DNA from: Natrinema altunense
Lineage (GTDB): Archaea; Halobacteriota; Halobacteria; Halobacteriales; Natrialbaceae
Direction: 5' to 3'
Assembly: GCF_000731985.1 (NCBI RefSeq)
Contig: NZ_JNCS01000002.1
Coordinates: 372,001-436,000, forward strand
Length of the DNA: 64,000 nucleotides
Shown: one piece after another, positions 43,618 to 51,569 of the stretch
How the letters are laid out: every line of letters begins with the position of its first letter
How positions within the stretch are numbered: the stretch's first letter is position 1
Position numbers and translations under genes: made by a program
Notes under the pieces: model-generated
What the model saw: the letters and a program-made list of their open reading frames with translations, nothing else
Database searches by the model: none
Told to the model about the DNA's origin: nothing

Positions 43618-45795
43618 ATGATCGAGTGGGCGGTAGATGGCGACACTCTCCACGTCACCGACGCGGACAACGCCGAGCTAGCGGTCACTGGTGACGACCT
43701 CGACGTCAGCAGCTCCGACAGCGACGTCTCGCGCCCGGTCGACGAGACGGTCGCCCTGACGACGGACGAACTACGGTTTCCCCACGCGGTCGTCTACGCG
43801 TTCTCCCTCGGGCGCGAGGAACAGTACGAACTCGACCCCAGCGGCGAGCCGCTCGCGCTGTCGTCCGGCGAGTACGTCGTGGATATCGATACGGAGATCA
43901 AGGCTTACCTCCAGTTCACCGGGGAAGCGACGATCGAAAAGACCGACGACTACGAGGAGGTCGTCGTCTCTTTTCCGGATCGAACGCGCGTCGTTCTCGG
44001 AGTTCGCTGTCGCCACGAACTCCCCGCCGGTACGATCACCGTGCCGGACTCCCCGTCGGCGATCGCCGAGGCCATCACGCACATGGCCGCCTCACACAAG
44101 ACCACCCGGCCGGACCGATCGTACCCCACGCTCCGCGGCCATCCGTCGCTGATCGAACGCGGCGAGCGCCTCGAAATTCCCGACTGCATCCGAGCCGATA
44201 CACCGGACCACGGGATCGAACTGATCCTCCCACCGGACTACGAGGCGCTGTTCGTAGCCGCGCCGCTGGCGTACTACCTGCAGGCAACCGTCCGGACGAC
44301 CGACGCGGGATCGGACTCTCGGCCCGGAGCCGATCCCGACCGGCCGCGGCTCCGGCTCCGCGACCACGGCCGCGAGGAGGAGCTTTCGCCGATGCCGGCC
44401 CTCGAGCGCGATGTCGAGCGACTCCTCCGGAAGACGTTCTTCCTCGATTGTCTCGCCCGGAACGCCGGTCCCCACGGGACCACCCTCTCCGAGAGCAGTC
44501 TGCTCGCGGCGCTTGGTCTCGACGCCAGCGTGCTCTATCATGCGTCGCCGCAGGATCGGTTGGCGACCTACCTCGACGTCCCCTACGCGGCGATCAAACA
44601 CCGCCTGCCGGAGTGGCACCTCTCGACGTACGTCTCCCCGACCTACGACAGCGTCGAGACGCTGCCCTTCCTGCTCGACCGGCTGAGCATGATTTACACG
44701 CCCCAAACCTCGGAGCTCGAGGGCCAGGAACTGGTCGAGCGCTCGCTCGAGGACTTCTATCGGGGCAACGGCGGCCCCGCCGAATTCGCGTCCGGTATCC
44801 AAGCCACGCCGGCGATCGGGTCGGGTCGTGATTCCGGACGCAGTCGGGCCACCACCGGCCAGGTCGCCTCGGTCGATATCGTCAAACCCGAACTCCGAAG
44901 CGGCCGCACACACGGGTGGCTCGCGGACGGCGTCCCGATCGACGTCTTCAAATCGACGCCCGCGGCTTACCACAACCGATTGGAGTTCCTCGAGCAGGCG
45001 AGCGATTCGACCTCGATCTGTGTCGTCCTCAACGATCCGGAGATGGCCGGCGAGCACGACGATGTCGCCGAAATCTATCGCCAGCGCTCCGAGGAACTCA
45101 CGATCGATCTCACCGTCACTGAGTCGCTCGAAACGGCCGCCCTTGCCCGTGTCCTGGAAGACGACAACGACTTCGTTCACTACATCGGCCACTGCGAAAC
45201 CGGCGGACTGTGCTGCCCCGACGGAACGCTCGCGACCTCGAGTCTCGACCGGTGTAATGCACAGACGTTCTTCCTGAACGCCTGCGGGTCCTTCTACGAG
45301 GGCATGAACCTGATCGAAAAGGGAAGCGTCGCCGGCGCGGTCACCGTCACCAAGGTGTTGAACGACCACGCCGTCAAGGTCGGATCGACGTTCGCCAAGC
45401 TACTGGTTCACGGCTTCAGCATCGAACGTGCGATGGTGCTCGCTCGGCGGCGGATCATGATGGGGAAAGACTACGCCGTCGTCGGCGACGGCACCCACTC
45501 GCTTACCCAGGCGGAAAGCCGCAACCCGACGACCGCGCGACTCGAGGAACTCGGGGAGGACGGGAACGACGGGCAGTATCTGCTGTCGCTCGATTGTTAC
45601 TCGACGCGGGTGACCGGCTCGTACTACTTCCCACACACCGAAACCAACGACTACGCCTATCTCTGCGGGAACGAGTCGAACTTTACGCTGACGGAGCCGG
45701 AGCTGGCGACGATGCTCGCGGAGACGGAGGCGTCAGTGATCTACGACGGCGACATCTACTGGTCGAAAGAATTGAGCAAGCGGTTCGATCGGTGA
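43618..45795 (+). CDS. CHAT-domain (caspase-like) putative peptidase
   Basis: This is a 725-residue protein. The N-terminal 440 residues are beta-rich then helical and match no domain I know. The C-terminal part (about residues 460-650) fits the CHAT clan-CD peptidase fold: DFVHYIGHCETGG with His525, FFLNACGSFYEG with Cys556, then GSVAGAVTVTKVLNDHAVKVG and a final KLLVHGFSIERAMVLARRR helix. CHAT enzymes (TPR-CHAT, Craspase) cleave target proteins, often in programmed cell death or defence. No signal or membrane helix is present. It is divergent from glyA and 409 bp before tbsP. The catalytic dyad appears intact; substrate and trigger are unknown. Confidence 0.75.
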   Translation: MIEWAVDGDTLHVTDADNAELAVTGDDLDVSSSDSDVSRPVDETVALTTDELRFPHAVVYAFSLGREEQYELDPSGEPLALSSGEYVVDIDTEIKAYLQFTGEATIEKTDDYEEVVVSFPDRTRVVLGVRCRHELPAGTITVPDSPSAIAEAITHMAASHKTTRPDRSYPTLRGHPSLIERGERLEIPDCIRADTPDHGIELILPPDYEALFVAAPLAYYLQATVRTTDAGSDSRPGADPDRPRLRLRDHGREEELSPMPALERDVERLLRKTFFLDCLARNAGPHGTTLSESSLLAALGLDASVLYHASPQDRLATYLDVPYAAIKHRLPEWHLSTYVSPTYDSVETLPFLLDRLSMIYTPQTSELEGQELVERSLEDFYRGNGGPAEFASGIQATPAIGSGRDSGRSRATTGQVASVDIVKPELRSGRTHGWLADGVPIDVFKSTPAAYHNRLEFLEQASDSTSICVVLNDPEMAGEHDDVAEIYRQRSEELTIDLTVTESLETAALARVLEDDNDFVHYIGHCETGGLCCPDGTLATSSLDRCNAQTFFLNACGSFYEGMNLIEKGSVAGAVTVTKVLNDHAVKVGSTFAKLLVHGFSIERAMVLARRRIMMGKDYAVVGDGTHSLTQAESRNPTTARLEELGEDGNDGQYLLSLDCYSTRVTGSYYFPHTETNDYAYLCGNESNFTLTEPELATMLAETEASVIYDGDIYWSKELSKRFDR

Positions 45796-46204
45796 GCGAC
45801 TACGGCCCGCCGTACGTGCTGACTCGCTTGGCCCGCGCCGTGAACCGCGGCGACGTCCGATCGGTCCCTCGCCTGTTCGCTGCGCTCTCGACTACCGTCT
45901 GTACGACCCACCACAGTCGATTGTGTCGAACACCCATACGATATGGTAATGCCACGTTTCCGGTATATAGTTATTGTAAACTTTGAGAGAGTATTGCCGT
46001 CGACTCGAGTCGATGGCCGCCCCTCACTCACAGATCAATCGGGAGGTTTTCGTCTCGTCCGTCCCGGAAGTGATATATCCTTTTCATCGGCGAACTAACG
46101 AATTATTGGTCAAAAATTACCGGTACAGGCCCCGAGAGAGAAGTTCTGGCGTGAAAACGGCCACCAAAATTAAGTACGACGCTCTCGATTACTTCTGTAT
46201 AGGC
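45796..46204. other. 409-bp upstream region of tbsP
   Basis: No independent gene is supported. An in-frame extension to 45983 is open but has AT-rich, unusual codon use. The right end holds the tbsP TATA box (46166-46173). The centre is AT-rich with a TATA-like GGTATATAG near 45962, so a second promoter or regulator binding sites are likely. Confidence 0.5.
46166..46173 (+). promoter_or_regulatory. TATA box of tbsP
   Basis: AAATTAAG is about 32 nt before the ATG at 46205, so the mRNA would be leaderless. It supports this start and not the upstream in-frame ATG. Confidence 0.5.
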
Positions 46205-47023
46205 ATGACCTCGAATTTACTTAATCACCAAATTGACGATATCCTCGGGTCCGTGCTCGAGGACGTGAGCGGTACTATCTACATGGTCAACCCGTCACGG
46301 GACGCCATCGAAGAGTTCATTTCCGTCGCGACCGCGTTCGACGGCGACCTGCCGTCGGTTCGCATGCTCGCCGACGAACGCACCCTGAAAGACGTCATGG
46401 ACGACTTCATCGTCGCCTCGAACGCCGCCGACCTCATCAGCGAGGACGCGCTGTCGCTGCGAACGCTCGCGGAAGCGCCCGAAAACTCGCTGCTGGTCAG
46501 CGAGGACCGCGTCGTCGCCCTCGTCCACGCCGACGACCGCGTCGGCGGGCTCACCACCGACGACGAGAGCTTCGTCGAAGATACGTACGACACCTACGCG
46601 GGCCGCTGGGAGGACGCCACCGACTTCAACCTCCGCACTCCGCCGATCACGGCCGTCCGCGAAACGCTGTCCGACGAGATCAGCCCCGAGGCCGAGGCCG
46701 ACTTCACCGCCATCCTCGACTCCCTCGAGACCGCTCGCGGCGACGGCGATGGCCTCGACGAGGTCACCATCTCCCTGCTCGTGGCGGCCAAGAACGAAGC
46801 GCTGCTCTACGATATCAGCAAGTGGGGCGAGGACGTCGGCATCGCCTCCAAGGCGACCTTCTCCCGGACGAAGACCAAGCTCGAGGATATGGGCCTGATC
46901 GACACCGAGAAGGTCCCGATCGACGTCGGCCGACCGCGTCTCCGCCTGAAGATCGGCGACGAGCGTCTCAGCGAGGCCGACAACGGGCAGCTCGCGACCG
47001 TCGCACAGTCGATTCTCAACTGA
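46205..47023 (+). CDS. tbsP: Transcriptional regulator TbsP
   Basis: This 272-residue protein matches the haloarchaeal TbsP/DUF5821 family. The N-terminal half is an alpha/beta sensor domain (LLNHQIDDILGSVLEDVSGTIYMV, then VRMLADERTLKDVMDDFIVA). The C-terminal part has a winged helix (about residues 190-245: LLYDISKWGEDVGIASKATFSR, TKTKLEDMGLIDTEKVPIDVG). In Haloferax volcanii TbsP acts with TrmB on glycolytic/gluconeogenic gene expression. The name is recalled from family similarity and could be wrong in detail. Confidence 0.8.
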   Translation: MTSNLLNHQIDDILGSVLEDVSGTIYMVNPSRDAIEEFISVATAFDGDLPSVRMLADERTLKDVMDDFIVASNAADLISEDALSLRTLAEAPENSLLVSEDRVVALVHADDRVGGLTTDDESFVEDTYDTYAGRWEDATDFNLRTPPITAVRETLSDEISPEAEADFTAILDSLETARGDGDGLDEVTISLLVAAKNEALLYDISKWGEDVGIASKATFSRTKTKLEDMGLIDTEKVPIDVGRPRLRLKIGDERLSEADNGQLATVAQSILN

Positions 47024-47379
47024 GCCGGAACGTCACTCCGCGTTCTACCGGGCTGACGACAGCATCGCTGTCATATAGCTCGCCGTCGCTCGGTAACGTT
47101 TCGGTCAAAAGTACTCCTCGTTCCATTCGTTCGTCCCTCCAGACCTCACACAGCAGTCGGCTGCCGTTCGTTCACTGGATCAGAGCGACGCTGGTTGCCT
47201 TCCCGCGGCGCTTTGCACCGCGGGACCGTTCGCTCGCGGCCGGTGTCGGTCAGCTGCCTGCCCTCCCCCAAGTCGCGCCGCTCTCACTATCGTTCGAACC
47301 GCGCTCCTGGCCACGACAACTGTGGTCGTTCGATTGGCATGGCGCAAACCCCAAGTCGTCGCCGTGCGACGGGTCTCGT
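47024..47379. other. 356-bp stretch between tbsP and rnp3
   Basis: No gene is supported. It contains a perfect hairpin at 47201-47225 and a C/T-rich run. The right end should hold the rnp3 promoter. A small structured RNA cannot be excluded. Confidence 0.45.
47201..47225. repeat. Perfect GC-rich hairpin
   Basis: TCCCGCGG and CCGCGGGA (8-bp arms) surround CGCTTTGCA. It is about 180 nt after tbsP and 155 nt before rnp3. It lacks an adjacent T run, so it is not an obvious terminator. Confidence 0.6.
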
Positions 47380-48084
47380 ATGTACGAGGCCGTCCACGCC
47401 CATCCCGACGGACAGAGCACTGTCGCCAGGTTCGCGAAGACGGCGGCCGACTACGGCTACGAGGGCGTGGTCGTGCGCAATCACGACGATGCTCGAGCCG
47501 ACTACGATCCCGAGCGGATCGGCGCGGAGTACGGGATCGACGTCGTCGACGGCGTCGAGATCCGCGCCGACGACCCGCGGCAGGCGAGCGGCTCGGTGGG
47601 CAATTACCGGTCGTCCGAAACGATCGTCGGTATCCACGGCGGGACGGACGGCTTGAACCGCTTCGCCGTCGAACAGCCGAAAGTCGACGTGCTCGCCCAT
47701 CCGATGACCGACGGCGGTGACATCAATCACGTGCTGGCGAAAGCCGCCGTCGAGAACGGCGTTCGGATCGAGTTCGACCTCGCCGGCGTGTTGCGGGAGA
47801 GCGGCGGGCAGCGCGTCCGAATCGTCCAGTCGCTGCGGAAGCTTCGGGAGATCGTCGACCACTACGACGCACCCTACGTCGTGAGCGCGGACCCGCGTTC
47901 GCACCTCGAGTTACGGGCCCCGCGCGAACTGCAAGCCCTCGGCGAACAGCTCGGCTTCACATCCGACTTCATCGCGGACGGCCTCGCGGAGTGGGGTCGA
48001 CTGGCCGAGCGCAATCGCCACGTCAACTCCGAGTCGTTCATTGAGCCGGGGGTCGAACGGGGCAGGTATGAAGAGGAGTCTTGA
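47380..48084 (+). CDS. rnp3: RNase P protein component 3 (Rpp30)
   Basis: This is a 234-residue TIM-barrel protein of the PHP-like Rpp30 family: MYEAVHAHPDGQSTVARFAKTAADYGYEGV in two parts, VEIRADDPRQ, KVDVLAHPM and PYVVSADPRSHLELRAPREL. It forms a heterodimer with Pop5 (rnp2, two genes downstream) in the archaeal RNase P that matures tRNA 5' ends. Its 3' end overlaps the methyltransferase start by 17 nt. The ATG at 47380 precedes the first strand. Confidence 0.93.
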   Translation: MYEAVHAHPDGQSTVARFAKTAADYGYEGVVVRNHDDARADYDPERIGAEYGIDVVDGVEIRADDPRQASGSVGNYRSSETIVGIHGGTDGLNRFAVEQPKVDVLAHPMTDGGDINHVLAKAAVENGVRIEFDLAGVLRESGGQRVRIVQSLRKLREIVDHYDAPYVVSADPRSHLELRAPRELQALGEQLGFTSDFIADGLAEWGRLAERNRHVNSESFIEPGVERGRYEEES

Positions 48085-48700
48085 CGAACACGCCGCGCGG
48101 TTCGACGAACAGGCCAGCGAGTACGACGATTCGAAGTCCGAGGAGTACAACGCCTGTGCGAATCTCGTCATCGAGCACGCCGCTCCCGGAGCCGACGACA
48201 TCGTTCTCGATCTGGCGACCGGCACCGGCGCGATCGCGCTCGCCCTGGCCCCCGACGCGAAGCGGGTCGTCGGCCGGGACATCAGCGACGGGATGCTCGC
48301 GGAAGCGAAACGGAAGGCCGACGACGAAGGGCTCGAGAACCTCGCGTTCGATACCGGTCGCTTCCGGGAGCCGGCGTACGACGGGCCGGTCGATATCGTC
48401 ACCTCGAACTTCGCCATGCACCATCTCTCGGACGCGGAAAAGCGCGAGGCGATCGCGGTCATCGGGGACCTCGAGCCCCGGACGTTCGTCCTCGGCGACG
48501 TGATGTTCTTCGGCGAACCGGACCCCGACGAGCCCTTTTACTCGCCCGAGGTCGACGATCCGGCGACCGTCGGCATGCTCGCCGACGCGTTTACCGATGC
48601 GGGCTTCTCGTTGACGGCCGTCGAGCGCGTCCACGATCAGGTCGGCGTGCTGGTCGCGGAGCGTAGTTCGGCGGCGGGCGACGCGGCAGTCGGTGAATGA
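48068..48700 (+). CDS. Class I SAM-dependent methyltransferase in RNase P operon
   Basis: This is a 210-residue Rossmann-type methyltransferase. Motif I is VLDLATGTGAIALALA, followed by VVGRDISDGMLAEA and VTSNFAMHHLSDAEKREAI. The protein is of the UbiE/Coq5-like type without a clear substrate. It overlaps rnp3 upstream and rnp2 downstream by 17 and 4 nt, so it is certainly co-transcribed with the RNase P subunits. A link to RNA or ribosome metabolism is inference from this conserved arrangement. The Asp of GRDISDGM probably holds the SAM ribose. Confidence 0.9.
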   Translation: MKRSLDEHAARFDEQASEYDDSKSEEYNACANLVIEHAAPGADDIVLDLATGTGAIALALAPDAKRVVGRDISDGMLAEAKRKADDEGLENLAFDTGRFREPAYDGPVDIVTSNFAMHHLSDAEKREAIAVIGDLEPRTFVLGDVMFFGEPDPDEPFYSPEVDDPATVGMLADAFTDAGFSLTAVERVHDQVGVLVAERSSAAGDAAVGE

Positions 48701-49182
48701 AACACCTCCCGAAACACCTCCGCCCGCGCTGGCGGTATCTCGCCGTCGAACTCGAGACGTGGCCCGACGAACGGATCGGCAGGCGGTCGTTCCAGCGCGA
48801 GCTGTGGTACGCGGGCCAGAACGTACTCGGCGACCCGGGCAGCGCCGACGCCGATCTGACGGTCGTCAGGTTCGAGTTCGCCGACGGAACGGGGGAGGCG
48901 GTCGTCAAGGTCCGCCGCGGCGAGACGGAGCCCGCCCGAGCGGCACTGGCCTGTATCGACGGGATCGACGGCGCTCCCGTCGGTGTTCGGGTCCGCGGTA
49001 TCAGTGGCACGATCCGTGCCGCTGAAGAAAACTATTTAGGACGCGACCGGCAAGATTCGGGAGAGAGAAACGTCGTGTTCGGGAACGAAGAGCGAGCCGC
49101 CGTCCTGCGGGACGACGTCGGGGACGTGCGGCTCGATGAGGCGTTCGTGGGCGCGACAGACCTCGATTACCATTTAGTGTGA
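48697..49182 (+). CDS. rnp2: RNase P protein component 2 (Pop5)
   Basis: This 161-residue protein has the small RRM-like Pop5 fold: KHLPKHLRPRWRYLAVELE, ELWYAGQNVLGDPGSADADLTVV and a late VGVRVRGISGTIRAAEENYLGR. It partners Rpp30 in RNase P. A C-terminal extension with disordered charged residues (about 125-161) is typical of haloarchaea. Its start overlaps the methyltransferase stop. Confidence 0.93.
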   Translation: MKHLPKHLRPRWRYLAVELETWPDERIGRRSFQRELWYAGQNVLGDPGSADADLTVVRFEFADGTGEAVVKVRRGETEPARAALACIDGIDGAPVGVRVRGISGTIRAAEENYLGRDRQDSGERNVVFGNEERAAVLRDDVGDVRLDEAFVGATDLDYHLV

Positions 49183-49186
49183 TACT

Positions 49187-49957
49187 ATGCAGGGACAACA
49201 ACAACAGCAGGCGTACGACCGCGGCATCACGATCTTCTCGCCCGACGGCCGACTCTACCAGGTCGAATACGCTCGTGAGGCGGTCAAACGAGGTACGGCG
49301 AGCATCGGTGTCCGAACGAACGACGGCGTCGTCCTCGCCGTCGACAAGCGGGTCCCCTCCCCGCTGCTCGAGGACTCGAGCGTCGAGAAGATCCACAAGG
49401 CCGACGACCACGTCGGCATCGCCAGCGCCGGCCACGTGGCCGACGCCCGCCAGCTGATCGACTTCGCGCGCCGCCAGACGCAGGTCAACCAGCTTCGGTA
49501 CGGCGAGCCCATCGGCGTCGAGACGCTGACCAAGGAGGTCACCGACCACATCCAGCAGTACACGCAGGTCGGCGGCGCTCGCCCGTTCGGCGTCGCGCTG
49601 ATCGTCGGCGGCATCCAGAACGGCGAGCCGCGCCTGTTCGAGACCGACCCCTCGGGGACGCCCTACGAGTGGAAGGCCCTGGCCGTCGGCTCCGACCGCG
49701 GCGAACTCCAGACCTACCTCGAGGAGCACTACGACGACGAGGCCGACCTCGACGGCGGCATTCAGCTCGCCCTCGACGCCCTCGCGTCGGTCAACGACGG
49801 CTCCCTGCTCCCCAACGAAGTGGGGCTGGCGACCGTCGACGTCGAGACCGAGTCCTTCGAACAGTTCGACCAGGACCGGATCGCCAACTATCTCGAGGAG
49901 AACGACCTCCTCGATACGGGCGAGGACGAGGACGACGCCGACGACTCCGCCGAGTAA
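49187..49957 (+). CDS. psmA: Proteasome alpha subunit
   Basis: This is a 256-residue 20S proteasome alpha subunit. The N-terminal gate segment YDRGITIFSPDGRLYQVEYAREAV is the hallmark, with GTASIGVRTNDGVVLAVDKR and IGVETLTKEVTDHIQQYTQ following. Alpha rings gate the peptidase chamber and bind PAN ATPases. An acidic C-terminal tail (GEDEDDADDSAE) is a haloarchaeal feature. It lies 4 nt after rnp2 and belongs to the ancient exosome/proteasome gene cluster. The gene is complete. Confidence 0.97.
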   Translation: MQGQQQQQAYDRGITIFSPDGRLYQVEYAREAVKRGTASIGVRTNDGVVLAVDKRVPSPLLEDSSVEKIHKADDHVGIASAGHVADARQLIDFARRQTQVNQLRYGEPIGVETLTKEVTDHIQQYTQVGGARPFGVALIVGGIQNGEPRLFETDPSGTPYEWKALAVGSDRGELQTYLEEHYDDEADLDGGIQLALDALASVNDGSLLPNEVGLATVDVETESFEQFDQDRIANYLEENDLLDTGEDEDDADDSAE

Positions 49958-49973
49958 TCGAGACGCGAATTCG

Positions 49974-49978
49974 TTTTT
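49974..49978 (+). terminator. Oligo-T terminator after psmA
   Basis: A run of five T lies 16 nt after the psmA stop. It is probably an archaeal U-run terminator separating psmA from SBDS. Confidence 0.4.
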
Positions 49979-50157
49979 CGACGCCGTATTCCGCCGTCCC
50001 GTTCGCGGAGCGGCCCGCTCGAACGCGAAGTCCCCTCGGAGCGCCGGTCACGTCGCGCGGCGGTCCCGTCCATCCGAGCCGACCCGATGCGTTTCGATCA
50101 CCGAGTACCGGCTCGGCTCGGGAAACACTCTTTTCATTGGCGGCGGAACCGTCAGGT

Positions 50158-50883
50158 ATGATTTCGCTTGACGAGGCAGTGACAGCGCGACTCGAGTCAC
50201 ACGGGGCGCGCTTCGAAGTGTTAGTCGATCCAGACGCGGCGCTTTCGATCAAACGCGACGAGTTCGATGGCGAGTTGGAGGACGTGATCGCCGCCGAGGA
50301 CGTCTTCGAGGACGCTTCCCGTGGCGACCGGCCCGCGGAGTCGGACCTCGAGACGGTCTTCGATACCACGGAGCCCCTCGAGATCATTCCCGAAGTGATC
50401 AAGCAGGGTGAGATCCAGATCACGGCCGATCAGCGCCGCGAGATGCAAGAACAGAAGCGCAAGCAGTTGATCGATACGATCACGCGCAACGCGGTCAACC
50501 CGCAGATGGACAACGCGCCCCATCCGCCCGAACGGATCGAGAACGCCCTGGAGGAGGCCGGCTTCACGGTCGATCCGATGGAACCGGTCCAGGAGCAGGT
50601 CGACGACGCACTGGACGCGTTGCGGCCCGTGATCCCCATCCGATTCGAAGAGGTCACCGTCGCCGTTCAGGTGCCGGCGGACCACGCGGGCAGCGCACAA
50701 GCGAAGATCCGCCAGTTCGGCGATCTCGAGCGCGAAGAGTGGCAAAACGACGGCTCGTGGATCGGCGTGTTGACGTTCCCGGCCGGACTGCAAAACGAGT
50801 TCTACGACACCGTCAACGAACACACCAGCGGCCAGGCGGAGACGGAGATCGTCAAGGACAAGGACGATCTCCGAACGCGGTAG
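50158..50883 (+). CDS. Ribosome maturation protein SBDS (Sdo1)
   Basis: This 241-residue protein has the three SBDS domains: an N-terminal FYSH domain (RFEVLVDPDAALSIKRDEFD then LEDVIAAEDVFEDASRG), a central helical domain (QMDNAPHPPERIENALEEAG) and a C-terminal ferredoxin-like domain. It assists release of IF6/eIF6 from the large ribosomal subunit and is universally present in archaea. Like psmA and RNase P genes it belongs to the conserved archaeal RNA/protein-turnover cluster, although the exosome genes themselves are not here. Confidence 0.95.
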   Translation: MISLDEAVTARLESHGARFEVLVDPDAALSIKRDEFDGELEDVIAAEDVFEDASRGDRPAESDLETVFDTTEPLEIIPEVIKQGEIQITADQRREMQEQKRKQLIDTITRNAVNPQMDNAPHPPERIENALEEAGFTVDPMEPVQEQVDDALDALRPVIPIRFEEVTVAVQVPADHAGSAQAKIRQFGDLEREEWQNDGSWIGVLTFPAGLQNEFYDTVNEHTSGQAETEIVKDKDDLRTR

Positions 50884-50914
50884 CCGACACGATCAGTTCC
50901 GGGTCGGGACCGCG

Positions 50915-51232
50915 TTAGCCGCGTCGGAAGCCGATCAGGAAGCCGCCGGTAAAGCCCGCACCGATCGAGAGCGTCGAGAGCAGTGAGTGAATCCAGTGGC
51001 TGTTCGCCGCGTCCCCGGCGCGCGCTTGCGTTTTCAGGAGGCCGGCCGAGAGCCGGTTCCAGTCGACGATGATGATCCCTTGGGACTCGAGGTAGCGAAA
51101 GGCCATCAATTGAACGCCGACGATGATCGCGAGGAGTTTCGCGATCTTCTTCGCGGCGAACCCGATGACGCCGCCGATGACCGCGCCGCCCCCGACTTCG
51201 AGGCCGAGCGCCGTCGGATCGAGATCGAGCAT
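50915..51232 (-). CDS. FUN14-family small membrane protein
   Basis: This 105-residue protein has two to three membrane segments: GGGAVIGGVIGFAAKKIAKLLAIIVG with GF-containing glycine face, QLMAFRYLESQGIIIVDW, and a final LLSTLSIGAGFTGGFLIGFRRG. The Gly-rich pattern and C-terminal GF-GFRRG are characteristic of FUN14. The archaeal function is unknown. The ATG at 51232 is upstream of the hydrophobic core. It is convergent with SBDS and divergent from hflX. Confidence 0.85.
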   Translation of the reverse strand: MLDLDPTALGLEVGGGAVIGGVIGFAAKKIAKLLAIIVGVQLMAFRYLESQGIIIVDWNRLSAGLLKTQARAGDAANSHWIHSLLSTLSIGAGFTGGFLIGFRRG

Positions 51233-51569
51233 TATGCACCCCAATTCGAGTCGGTTCCTATGACTGTTGTGGTCGGGTCCGCTCGACGGACCGGACGGAG
51301 CCCGATCGACGGCCGGCGGCCGCGACGCGAACGCGCGGACGGTCACAGCGGGCGCGGGATTCAAGACGGTTCGCCGCGTACGGACGAGTATGACTCACGT
51401 GCGTCCAACGGAGGTGTGCGACCGGCATCGTTAGCGTCTCCGGGTCCACGCGGCAGTGCCCGCACCGACTGCGCGGCCGGTGTCGGCGAGCGACGGGTCG
51501 CGGAAGCGACGAGCCGCGGCGCTCGAGCGAGCACGACCGACCACGCCCGGCAGACACGAAGCCACCCGC
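51233..51569. other. 337-bp divergent region between FUN14 gene and hflX
   Basis: This is GC-rich with no supported gene; frames are Arg/Ser-rich shadows. It should contain both promoters, but no clear TATA box is evident. Confidence 0.4.

Noticed and set aside
43618-47023. CHAT and TbsP as part of an anti-phage defence island
   Set aside because: Neighbours are glyA, tbsP and RNase P/proteasome genes; no nuclease, integrase or toxin-like partner and no base-composition shift.
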